Positions 45,253 to 52,715 of a stretch of 64,000 nucleotides of DNA are shown one piece after another. The notes below the pieces were generated by a model. It searched no databases, was not told where the DNA came from, and saw only the letters and a list, made by a program, of their open reading frames with translations. The stretch lies in contig NCJL01000005.1 of assembly GCA_002278935.1 (NCBI GenBank), positions 62,001 to 126,000 of the forward strand, given 5' to 3'. Source of the DNA: Gallionellales bacterium 39-52-133 (lineage in GTDB: Bacteria > Pseudomonadota > Gammaproteobacteria > Burkholderiales > Gallionellaceae). The position numbers and the translations under genes were made by a program. Numbering within the stretch: position 1 is the first letter of the stretch; the number at the start of each line of letters is the position of its first letter.

Positions 45253-45704
45253 ATGCCGATACGGGCAGTGCGCAAAACCATGCAGCCAGTCTGCAACAGG
45301 TAGTGAATTTTTTTGAAACACTCACACCAGCGTCGCTGAAAAATATTGCTCAGATATATGATGCCGACGCCTTTTTCAAGGATCCTTTTAACGAAGTGCG
45401 TGGTCTTGCGCCCATCACCCGCATCTTCGAGCATATGTTCAGCCAGGTTGCAAACCCGCGCTTTGTTGTCACCTTGCAGATGGCACAGGGTCATGATGCA
45501 TTTTTAACGTGGAATTTTCTGTTCAGGATGAAGCGTGATTCAGCTGACGAGCACTGCATACGCGGTGCAACGCATTTGCGCTTTAACAGCTGTGGTCTGG
45601 TTGATTTGCATCGCGATTATTGGGATGCTGCGGAAGAGCTGTATGAAAAACTGCCGCTATTGGGCGCCTTGATGCGCTTGCTGAAAAGAGCAGCCAGAAA
45701 ATAA
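45249..45704 (+). CDS. NTF2/SnoaL-like protein
   Basis: A 151-residue protein of the nuclear-transport-factor-2-like fold: FFETLTPASLKNIAQIYDADAFFKDPFNEVRG followed by an IFEHMF helix and a beta-rich second half with DYWDAAEELYEKLP. These small cone-shaped folds act as enzymes or binding proteins. It ends the light-response-like cluster. An upstream in-frame ATG at 45222 is less likely, as 45249 gives the coupled start. Confidence 0.85.
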   Translation: MNADTGSAQNHAASLQQVVNFFETLTPASLKNIAQIYDADAFFKDPFNEVRGLAPITRIFEHMFSQVANPRFVVTLQMAQGHDAFLTWNFLFRMKRDSADEHCIRGATHLRFNSCGLVDLHRDYWDAAEELYEKLPLLGALMRLLKRAARK

Positions 45705-45713
45705 TGAGAAGTC

Positions 45714-46007
45714 TTACGTGGTGCTGGTGTCCTGCGCACCGTGGAGTATACGCACAACCGTAATGGAATCATCCCGGGTTTCGTACACCGCAATGTAGGG
45801 CATACCCCTCAACACGACTTCTCTGGTTTCATCGCAGACTCCCGCCCTGCCGGAATCTGCATGCTCAAGCAGCGTGCCGAGCTGTTGCCTGAACTCACCC
45901 ACCGTTTTCATTGCAGCCTCATGATTGAGCTGCATCTGAATATTGGTAGCGATAGTGAAGATGTCTTTTTCAGCTTCGGGGGTGATTTCAAGTTTTTTGT
46001 TTTTCAA
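45714..46007 (-). CDS. ParE/RelE-family toxin
   Basis: A 97-residue product when started at TTG (46005-46007), which follows GGAAG by six bases and gives the usual ParE beginning KNKKLEITPEAEKDI; ATGs at 46025 and 46037 are alternatives. The fold signature CDETREVVLRGMPYIAVYE and the end VVRILHGAQD are typical ParE features. It overlaps the 3' end of the antitoxin gene by 20 bases (more with the ATG starts). Confidence 0.82.
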   Translation of the reverse strand: MKNKKLEITPEAEKDIFTIATNIQMQLNHEAAMKTVGEFRQQLGTLLEHADSGRAGVCDETREVVLRGMPYIAVYETRDDSITVVRILHGAQDTSTT

Positions 46008-46434
46008 GGCGTGCTTCCAATTCATTGAAGAATTCATTTGCCGGGCGTGTTTTTCTGTCGCTGACCGATTTTAAACCCATCTCGACTTGCTGGCGAAACC
46101 ATTTGTCACGCACCACCGCTTCATTCACCTTTTTCATGGCTTCTTTTCTGTCCGGGCGCTTGCGGCCTGCTTCCTTCATTTGATCGGGATCATAGTTTCC
46201 CATTTCAACATTGAAGCGGCCAATACCGATTGTTTTGCGCAAATAATCAACAACGGTATCCATGGACCTGAAAAAACGCACATTCCCTGTTCTGGCTGTC
46301 AGCACTTTTTCTGTTTCGCCGTATTTGACAGCAATATAGAAACCGCTGGATTCGCCCACAACGGAAGCAGAACGGACCGCATCTGCTTCTACCAGGGTTT
46401 TGAGCGTTGTTTGTGAAATCTTGTCATCAGCCAT
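45988..46434 (-). CDS. Antitoxin with ParC-like N-terminal domain
   Basis: A 148-residue partner of the ParE toxin. The N-terminal 95 residues (ISQTTLKTLVEADAVRSASV and VKYGETEKVLTARTGNVRFF) resemble the small ParC-type partition-associated proteins, and the C-terminal 45 residues (DKWFRQQVEMGLKS) resemble the short antitoxins that precede ParE in plasmids and islands. These are often two separate genes; here they form one frame. Its stop falls inside the toxin gene. Confidence 0.7.
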   Translation of the reverse strand: MADDKISQTTLKTLVEADAVRSASVVGESSGFYIAVKYGETEKVLTARTGNVRFFRSMDTVVDYLRKTIGIGRFNVEMGNYDPDQMKEAGRKRPDRKEAMKKVNEAVVRDKWFRQQVEMGLKSVSDRKTRPANEFFNELEARLEKQKT

Positions 46435-46585
46435 TTAGCCACCTTAATATTCATAGAACAAGGTTGAGTTTAACCATTGCCCAGTTAAATGCATAGCAGA
46501 AAATTCAATAAACTGTTCATTGACTTGTTTGGTCGTAAGTTTATACATTATTTATAAAAATTTTCAATGAGAAATTAACAAGTTA

Positions 46586-47890
46586 TTAAACAGTTCCAAA
46601 TTTTGTCTCCACCATAACGCCTATTTCCTTAAGAAACGGAGTGGGCAAAATACCGCCGGCACAAACGATAATCCCATCGTTGTTTAACACCATCTCTTTC
46701 GAGTCGTGATTCAGCACGACCTTGTCAGGTTCAACGCGCTTTACAGTTGATTTGAGCATCACTTTTATTTTGCCATTATCCGCGAGTGCATTCAGGCGAT
46801 CTCGATTTTTCTGTTTGCCGCGTCCGAAAGCCTCGCTGCGATAAGACAGCGAAACGGTAGTGCCGGGTTGCTCCGCAATCGCTATCGCTGCCTCCAGGGC
46901 GCTATCACCACCACCGACTACCAATACATGCATATTCCGGTATTGTTCCGGATCGATTAAGCGATACACCACTTTCGGCAAATCCTCTCCCGGCACCTCA
47001 AGTTTTCGCGGTGTGCCACGGCGGCCAATCGCCAGCAGTATCGCCCGGGTCTGATAGCTCTGTTTGGTGGTTTTGACAATAAATCCATTGGCAATTTGAG
47101 TGATGGTCTCCATGCGCTCGTTATAATTTAGTTTCATGCCGGTTTTATGGATGACCTTATTCCAGAATTCAAGCAACGCTTCCTTGCTGATCTCGCCCAT
47201 GTTTACCTGGCCGATAATGGGCAGCTTGACGGGAGCCGTCATCGCAACCTTGTTGCGGGGATAATGAAAGATTGCACCGCCCAGCGAACTTTCCTGCTCC
47301 AGCGTGACATAACGCAATTTTTTTTCTATTGCGCCCAGTGTGCCTGCAAGGCCGGCAGGCCCTGCTCCGATAATTACAACATCAAGCGGATTAGCGCTGC
47401 CCTTGAGCTTGCTGATGGAGTCCATTGCCTGAGTGCCCTGGCTTGCAGATTTGCGTATCAGACCCATGCCCCCCAATTCGCCGGCGATAAATATTCCGGG
47501 CACGTTGGTTTCAAAGGTCGGGCTGACTTTTGGGATATCCATGCCGCGCTTTTCGGTGCCGAACACCAGAGAAATTGCATCATGCGGGCAGGCTGCCTGA
47601 CAGGCGCCGTGACCTATGCAGATGGTAGGATGAATCAACACAGCCTTGCCTTTGATCATGCCGATGGCGCCTTCAGGGCAGGCAGAAACACAGGAGCCTG
47701 AACCCAGGCATTTATTCGGATCAATTAGCGGATGCAGTGATGATGGTTCAGTCAAGCCCGCCTCAAGCACCTCCTCGAGCTGTTCCATAGCAGACGACTC
47801 CTTTCGTCGCCGCTTAACAAAGTAGATAAACATTACCACTGCCAGTGGTATTAAATATATTTCAAGGCCATGGGTGTTGATATTAAACAT
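46586..47890 (-). CDS. Membrane-anchored ferredoxin/pyridine-nucleotide flavoprotein
   Basis: A 434-residue protein with one N-terminal TM helix (about 10-26) then KRRRK, a two-cluster ferredoxin domain (57-105), and a thioredoxin-reductase-like FAD/NAD domain ([13 protein letters not shown] near 172 and [13 protein letters not shown] near 309). Both ferredoxin motifs are incomplete: Cys61-Ser64-Cys67-Cys71 and Cys91-His94-Cys97-Cys101, so the second ligand is Ser and His. It could move electrons between NAD(P)H and the membrane. It is divergent from the cytochrome operon 284 bases away. Confidence 0.85.
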   Translation of the reverse strand: MFNINTHGLEIYLIPLAVVMFIYFVKRRRKESSAMEQLEEVLEAGLTEPSSLHPLIDPNKCLGSGSCVSACPEGAIGMIKGKAVLIHPTICIGHGACQAACPHDAISLVFGTEKRGMDIPKVSPTFETNVPGIFIAGELGGMGLIRKSASQGTQAMDSISKLKGSANPLDVVIIGAGPAGLAGTLGAIEKKLRYVTLEQESSLGGAIFHYPRNKVAMTAPVKLPIIGQVNMGEISKEALLEFWNKVIHKTGMKLNYNERMETITQIANGFIVKTTKQSYQTRAILLAIGRRGTPRKLEVPGEDLPKVVYRLIDPEQYRNMHVLVVGGGDSALEAAIAIAEQPGTTVSLSYRSEAFGRGKQKNRDRLNALADNGKIKVMLKSTVKRVEPDKVVLNHDSKEMVLNNDGIIVCAGGILPTPFLKEIGVMVETKFGTV

Positions 47891-48174
47891 AATCTAATCC
47901 GTTTCTAATTCAAGAGCTGAAGCTGGAGAACAAGGGCACACAACACTAAAGGTTTTATTCCTGCGTCAATCAAGTTGTAATCAATTTATATTATAAATAA
48001 CAATAAGTTGTGATTATTTCTCTGGTGACTCACACTTTCAGAAGCTTAATCCAGTAGCTTATAACAACCAATTAATGATTAAATATACCACTACCGAATC
48101 ATTGGTGTATGATAATCGCCGTAAAATCGCATCGCATCACTAAAGGTATTTTCACGTTATTGATTGAGAACTTA
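47891..48174. other. AT-rich divergent intergenic region before the cytochrome operon
   Basis: This 284-base region separates the flavoprotein from the TPR gene and must hold promoters for both. It is very AT-rich (for example 47990-48010). I see no gene and no convincing -35/-10 pair or operator. Confidence 0.4.
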
Positions 48175-48711
48175 ATGATCATAAAGCAAAAAACTTGGAT
48201 TGCTGTCGCCGGAGTGGCGCTTTTGACTGCCGCTTTTGCATCTGGATACTGGCTCGGCAATAACACCCGGTCAGGGACTATAGCGATGCCAAACTCCCTC
48301 ACTTCAGCTGATATGGAACATGCCTTTGGCAGTGTCCAATCTCCTTTGCATGAGGCGGTGACACAGGAACCGGCTGCAATGAGTCTGAGCGGGCTGGTGG
48401 CGGGACTGGAGAAAAAAGTAGCAGCCAATCCTGAAAATATCGATCAGCAATTGCTGCTGGCGCAAACTTATAACGAACTGGATAACCGCGCAAAAAGTCT
48501 GAAATTACTACAAGCTCTCAACCAGCAAGCTCCGCTTAATCCACAAGTAAAAATTACGCTGGCAACGATTCTGATGACCAGCACAGACAGGAAAGAGTTA
48601 CAACAGGCATCCCGCCTGTTCGATGAGGCAATAAAACTGAAGCCTGAAATCGCCAGCATGGCGCGACTTTACAAGGGTGAAATTCAAGTCAAACTGGACA
48701 ACATGAAATAA
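48175..48711 (+). CDS. Membrane-anchored TPR protein (CcmI/NrfG-like)
   Basis: A 178-residue protein started at ATG 48175 so that the TM anchor (IAVAGVALLTAAFASGYWLG, about 8-27) is near the N-terminus. The rest holds three to four TPR helices (AANPENIDQQLLLAQTYNEL; NQQAPLNPQVKITLATIL). Related TPR domains in NrfG and CcmI deliver apocytochrome to haem lyase, which would suit a locus with 35 haem sites. Confidence 0.75.
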   Translation: MIIKQKTWIAVAGVALLTAAFASGYWLGNNTRSGTIAMPNSLTSADMEHAFGSVQSPLHEAVTQEPAAMSLSGLVAGLEKKVAANPENIDQQLLLAQTYNELDNRAKSLKLLQALNQQAPLNPQVKITLATILMTSTDRKELQQASRLFDEAIKLKPEIASMARLYKGEIQVKLDNMK

Positions 48712-48769
48712 TAAAATTACCTGATAAAAATAAATTCATGAACAGTCAATTTCAAGGCATAGCCTACTA

Positions 48770-49675
48770 ATGAATGCAAACGTGCAAACAAGTTTAGCCG
48801 AAGAGCAACGCAAACCTCAGGCAAGGGTTCGTTCAAGGGAGTATGGGTGGAATATTTTTTTGCTGGTAATCGTCGTGATACTGACGATCGGTTATCTGGT
48901 TTCGACACAGAAATGGTACAAGCCGGGTGATGACATAGGCTACAACATGGGTCTGGTTGGCGGCATCATGCTGCTTATGCTGCTTCTTTACCCGCTGCGC
49001 AAGCGGGTCCGCTTCCTGAGAAGCTTGGGTATACTGCCCATCTGGTTTAAATGGCACATGATTTTCGGCATCCTGGCACCGACGCTGATCTTGTTTCACT
49101 CCACCTTTTATATCGGTTCGATCAATGCGGGCATGGCGCTGGTGGCCATGCTGCTGGTTGCAGGCAGCGGCGTTTTTGGGCGCTTTTTTTATACCAAAAT
49201 TCATAATGGACTATATGGTCGCCAGGCCAATCTCAAAGAGCTGCAGGAAGAAATGGCGGAGACCGGCAACGTCAAATCAGTATTGGGTTTTGCGCCCGGG
49301 ATTGAAAAAGCACTGGACGAATTTCGTGCCCGCACAGCAAAAGTTTCGAAAGGCGGTGATGCCGGATTATGGCATTTTGCAACCATAGGAATCCGGGCTG
49401 TGCTGCTTTCAAGATCTCTGGTCAGGCAATTGCACCATGCCATGTATTCACCGGCGAAGGAAAAAAACTGGAACGCAGCCCAAATGCAGCGCCTGGAAAT
49501 AATGTTCGGGGAAAACAAAAAACAGGTCGATTTGTATATCAGGGCGGTGCGCGACGTTGCCCAGTTTCACACCTATGAGAGGCTGTTTTCATGGTGGCAC
49601 ATCTTCCATATACCGCTGGTATACCTGCTGGTCTTTAGCGGTATCTTCCACGTCATTTCTGTTCACATGTACTAG
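48770..49675 (+). CDS. Inner-membrane cytochrome b-like protein (ferric-reductase-like)
   Basis: A 301-residue membrane protein with helices at about 27-46, 60-77, 94-112, 118-138 and 272-298, and a cytoplasmic or periplasmic helical loop between (about 150-250). Paired histidines in KWHMIFG, LFHSTF, WWHIFHIPL and IFHVISVH lie at helix ends, as expected for two b-haems. It could pass electrons between the quinone pool and the multihaem cytochrome encoded 26 bases downstream. Family assignment is by layout. Confidence 0.7.
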   Translation: MNANVQTSLAEEQRKPQARVRSREYGWNIFLLVIVVILTIGYLVSTQKWYKPGDDIGYNMGLVGGIMLLMLLLYPLRKRVRFLRSLGILPIWFKWHMIFGILAPTLILFHSTFYIGSINAGMALVAMLLVAGSGVFGRFFYTKIHNGLYGRQANLKELQEEMAETGNVKSVLGFAPGIEKALDEFRARTAKVSKGGDAGLWHFATIGIRAVLLSRSLVRQLHHAMYSPAKEKNWNAAQMQRLEIMFGENKKQVDLYIRAVRDVAQFHTYERLFSWWHIFHIPLVYLLVFSGIFHVISVHMY

Positions 49676-49701
49676 GTTTGTCACCAAGCCGCCATTTCCC
49701 A

Positions 49702-51471
49702 ATGTCCAAATTTATCCGCGCGCTGGTACTTGCAGCACTGATGTTGGGCTTGAGCATAACTGTTCACGCTGATTCATTCGGAGATATTTTGTCCCCGGGC
49801 AAGGTGATCGAGGGCCATGCCAAAGCTGAAAGCGACTGCAACAAGTGCCACAAGAAATTTGACAAAGCGGCACAGAACACGCTGTGCAAGGATTGCCACA
49901 AGGATATTGCAAAAGATATTGCCGAAATGCGCGGTTATCACGGGCGCCTGAAAGAACAGAAGGATTGCAAGGAATGTCATACCGACCACAAGGGGCGCGA
50001 GGCGAAGATCGTGCTATTTTCGCCTGCCCAGTTTGACCATGCGCAAACCAATTTTCAGCTCAAGGGCGGCCATCTGGATGACAAGGTGAAGTGCAAGGAT
50101 TGTCATGTGCCGAATAAAAAATTTCGCGAAGCGCCCTCCACCTGTAACGCCTGCCACAAGAAGGATGACAAACATAAAGGCGCTCTGGGTACGGATTGCG
50201 CGAAGTGCCATGTGGAAAAAGACTGGAAAACAACCAGCTTTGACCATGACAAAACCGACTTCAAATTACTCGGCAAGCACAATGAAGTGAAGTGCAAGGA
50301 ATGTCATATCGATGATAAATACAAGGATACGCCCAAGCTATGCAATTCCTGCCATAAAAAGGACGACAAGCACAAAGGCAATTTCGGTGTGAAATGCGAA
50401 ACCTGCCATGTGGAAAAAAGCTGGAAGACAATTATTTTCGACCATACCAGACAGACCAAATATCCGCTGCGCTGGAAACATGATGAAGTGAAATGCACCA
50501 GCTGCCACAAGGGCGACATACGCAAGGAAAAACTGCAGACCGCGTGCATTTCCTGTCACAAGAAGGATGACAAGCATAAGGGCAGTTATGGCCCCAAGTG
50601 CGAAAGCTGTCACCTGGAAAAAGGCTGGAAGGAGATTCTGTTCGACCATAACAAAAAAACAAAGTATCCCCTGCTGGGCAAGCATCTGACTGCGAAATGC
50701 AGCAGTTGCCATAAAACAGACTTCAAGGAAAAGCTGCCCATGGACTGTTTTTCCTGTCATAAAAAGGACGACAAGCACAAGGACAATTTCGGCAGGAAAT
50801 GCGAAAGCTGCCACGTCGAAAGAGACTGGAAGGAAATTTTATTCAACCATACGAAACAAACCAAATATCCACTGCTGGGAAAACATAAAGAGGTGAAATG
50901 CAGCAGCTGTCACAAGGGAGATATCTACAAAGACAAATTGGATATCAAGTGCTACTCATGCCATGAAAAGGATGACAAACACAAAGGTCAGGAAGGCAAG
51001 AAATGCGAAACTTGTCACAACGAGCAGAACTGGACCAAAGCAAAATTCGATCACAGCCTTTCTACCTTTCCGCTATTGGGCAAACATTTCCTGGTGGATT
51101 GCAAAAAATGCCATGCAACACCGGCCTTCAAGGATGCGAAGTCAGATTGCTGGTCGTGTCATGAAAAAGAAGATGTGCACAAGCGACGCCTGGGTACCGC
51201 ATGTGAAACTTGCCACAATTTGCGCAACTGGAAAGCCTGGGACTTCGACCACAATAAAACCAGCTTCAAGCTGGATGGCCCGCATGGCAAACTGGGTTGT
51301 TACCAATGCCACAAACAGCCGATGAGCAAGAAGTTAAGCGTCGCCAGTTCCTGTGGCAGCTGCCATGCCGGCGACGATGTGCATAACGGAGAGTATGGCC
51401 GCCAGTGTGAACGCTGCCATATTGGAAGCACTTGGAAAAAAGTTCGGATAGATGGCAAGTTCATGCGTTGA
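49702..51471 (+). CDS. 24-haem periplasmic c-type cytochrome with seven tandem modules
   Basis: A 589-residue protein with a signal peptide (1-23, ending VHA). I count 24 CXXCH haem-binding motifs, about one per 24 residues. After three N-terminal motifs come seven modules beginning with F(D/N)H at residues 111, 180, 246, 314, 381, 449 and 515, each 66-69 residues with three CXXCH sites and a conserved KKDDKHKG linker in most. It is Lys-rich and so positively charged. It would act as a long periplasmic wire between the inner-membrane protein and the outer-membrane conduit. The start ATG at 49702 is chosen for the signal peptide. Confidence 0.93.
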   Translation: MSKFIRALVLAALMLGLSITVHADSFGDILSPGKVIEGHAKAESDCNKCHKKFDKAAQNTLCKDCHKDIAKDIAEMRGYHGRLKEQKDCKECHTDHKGREAKIVLFSPAQFDHAQTNFQLKGGHLDDKVKCKDCHVPNKKFREAPSTCNACHKKDDKHKGALGTDCAKCHVEKDWKTTSFDHDKTDFKLLGKHNEVKCKECHIDDKYKDTPKLCNSCHKKDDKHKGNFGVKCETCHVEKSWKTIIFDHTRQTKYPLRWKHDEVKCTSCHKGDIRKEKLQTACISCHKKDDKHKGSYGPKCESCHLEKGWKEILFDHNKKTKYPLLGKHLTAKCSSCHKTDFKEKLPMDCFSCHKKDDKHKDNFGRKCESCHVERDWKEILFNHTKQTKYPLLGKHKEVKCSSCHKGDIYKDKLDIKCYSCHEKDDKHKGQEGKKCETCHNEQNWTKAKFDHSLSTFPLLGKHFLVDCKKCHATPAFKDAKSDCWSCHEKEDVHKRRLGTACETCHNLRNWKAWDFDHNKTSFKLDGPHGKLGCYQCHKQPMSKKLSVASSCGSCHAGDDVHNGEYGRQCERCHIGSTWKKVRIDGKFMR

Positions 51472-51671
51472 CATGAATATATTTTTATCAATAATTTCAA
51501 TGGAGTGGATGATTTTATACCGTTCATTCCAGAACGCGGATTCCGACCAGTGGCCTGGGTGTGCATTGGGTTTTAAAGTAAATTTGCATGCATGAAACAA
51601 CTAAAGAACTTGCACAAGTTTGCGCACGATCAACTGCAGATGAACAACAGCAACAAACAGGGGAGAAAAAA

Positions 51672-52661
51672 ATGATCATAAATATATTGAACAGCCTGAA
51701 AGCAATGCATGGCTTGATGTTGGGAATGTTAATAGCATTTGCGATGACTATCCATGTGCCCGTTGTTTCAGCGCAGAGCGTGCGTCACGCCAGCGATTTC
51801 AACCATATGAGAACAGGCTTCCCCTTGACCGGTGCTCATTCCTCCGTTGACTGTGAAACCTGCCATGCGGGCGGCGTATTCAAGGGTACACCAACAAAGT
51901 GCGATGGTTGTCACTCAGCCGGTCGTCGCGTCGTGGCACCCTCCAAACCTGCCAACCACCTGATTACCAATGAGCCTTGTGAAGCCTGCCACACCAACAC
52001 GGTTACCTTTCTGGGCGCGCGCTTTAACCATATAGGTGTGCAGCCCAGAACCTGTAATAAGTGCCACACCAGTAAACCGGGCGGACACGTTGTTACAAAC
52101 TCGTCCTGCGATAGCTGCCATCGCACCAGCGCATGGATACCTGCGGGGTATGATCATACGGGTGTCTTGCCGGGCACCTGTGCGAATTGCCACAATGGCA
52201 GCAATCCCAACATCGTCAGCAAGAACCCTGCCATTCACATCGTCACGTCGACATCCTGTGACACCTGTCACCATAATTTCAACACCTTTATTGGCGGCAC
52301 CTTCGACCATGCCAGTGCAGGTGTATTACCCAACAGCTGCATGAACTGCCATGTCACCGGCGTCAGCGGAGCGAAGCTAAAACCCTCCAACCATATCCCC
52401 TCCCCCAATACGTGCGATGTTTGCCATACGCTGGGCTATACCTCCTTTAATGGCCCCGGTGCGAATTCGAATACGATACACGCGACGATTGCGCCAACTG
52501 CGTGCAAGACTTGCCACTCAACCGGAACCAACTACCTTGGCGTAACGGGTGACAAGAAAACAGTTGGTAACCACAAGTCATCTACAGCCAGTGATGATTG
52601 TTCAAAATCGGGGTGTCATGCACCACTGGGACCCGAAGGCAGCGCCTATAGTAGTTGGTAA
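51672..52661 (+). CDS. Multihaem c-type cytochrome with 11 haem-binding motifs
   Basis: A 329-residue protein started at ATG 51672 behind GGGGAG, giving a signal peptide (about 1-37, ending VSA). Ten CXXCH motifs are followed by one CX4CH (CSKSGCH) near the C-terminus. Haem sites are spaced by 25-40 residues with HI and NH motifs between (for example FNHIGVQP) that may supply distal ligands. It is Lys-poor and Ser/Thr/Gly-rich, unlike the 24-haem protein, as fits an outer or extracellular cytochrome. The outer-membrane barrel gene follows. Confidence 0.88.
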   Translation: MIINILNSLKAMHGLMLGMLIAFAMTIHVPVVSAQSVRHASDFNHMRTGFPLTGAHSSVDCETCHAGGVFKGTPTKCDGCHSAGRRVVAPSKPANHLITNEPCEACHTNTVTFLGARFNHIGVQPRTCNKCHTSKPGGHVVTNSSCDSCHRTSAWIPAGYDHTGVLPGTCANCHNGSNPNIVSKNPAIHIVTSTSCDTCHHNFNTFIGGTFDHASAGVLPNSCMNCHVTGVSGAKLKPSNHIPSPNTCDVCHTLGYTSFNGPGANSNTIHATIAPTACKTCHSTGTNYLGVTGDKKTVGNHKSSTASDDCSKSGCHAPLGPEGSAYSSW

Positions 52662-52715
52662 GCAGCCGTATCGCGCAACGGCAGCTGGATGATTCGTTTA
52701 AGGAGTATCAGTATT

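Noticed and set aside
50032-51447. CRISPR-like or satellite repeat at the DNA level
   Set aside because: The periodicity of about 200 bases is explained by tandem three-haem protein modules.
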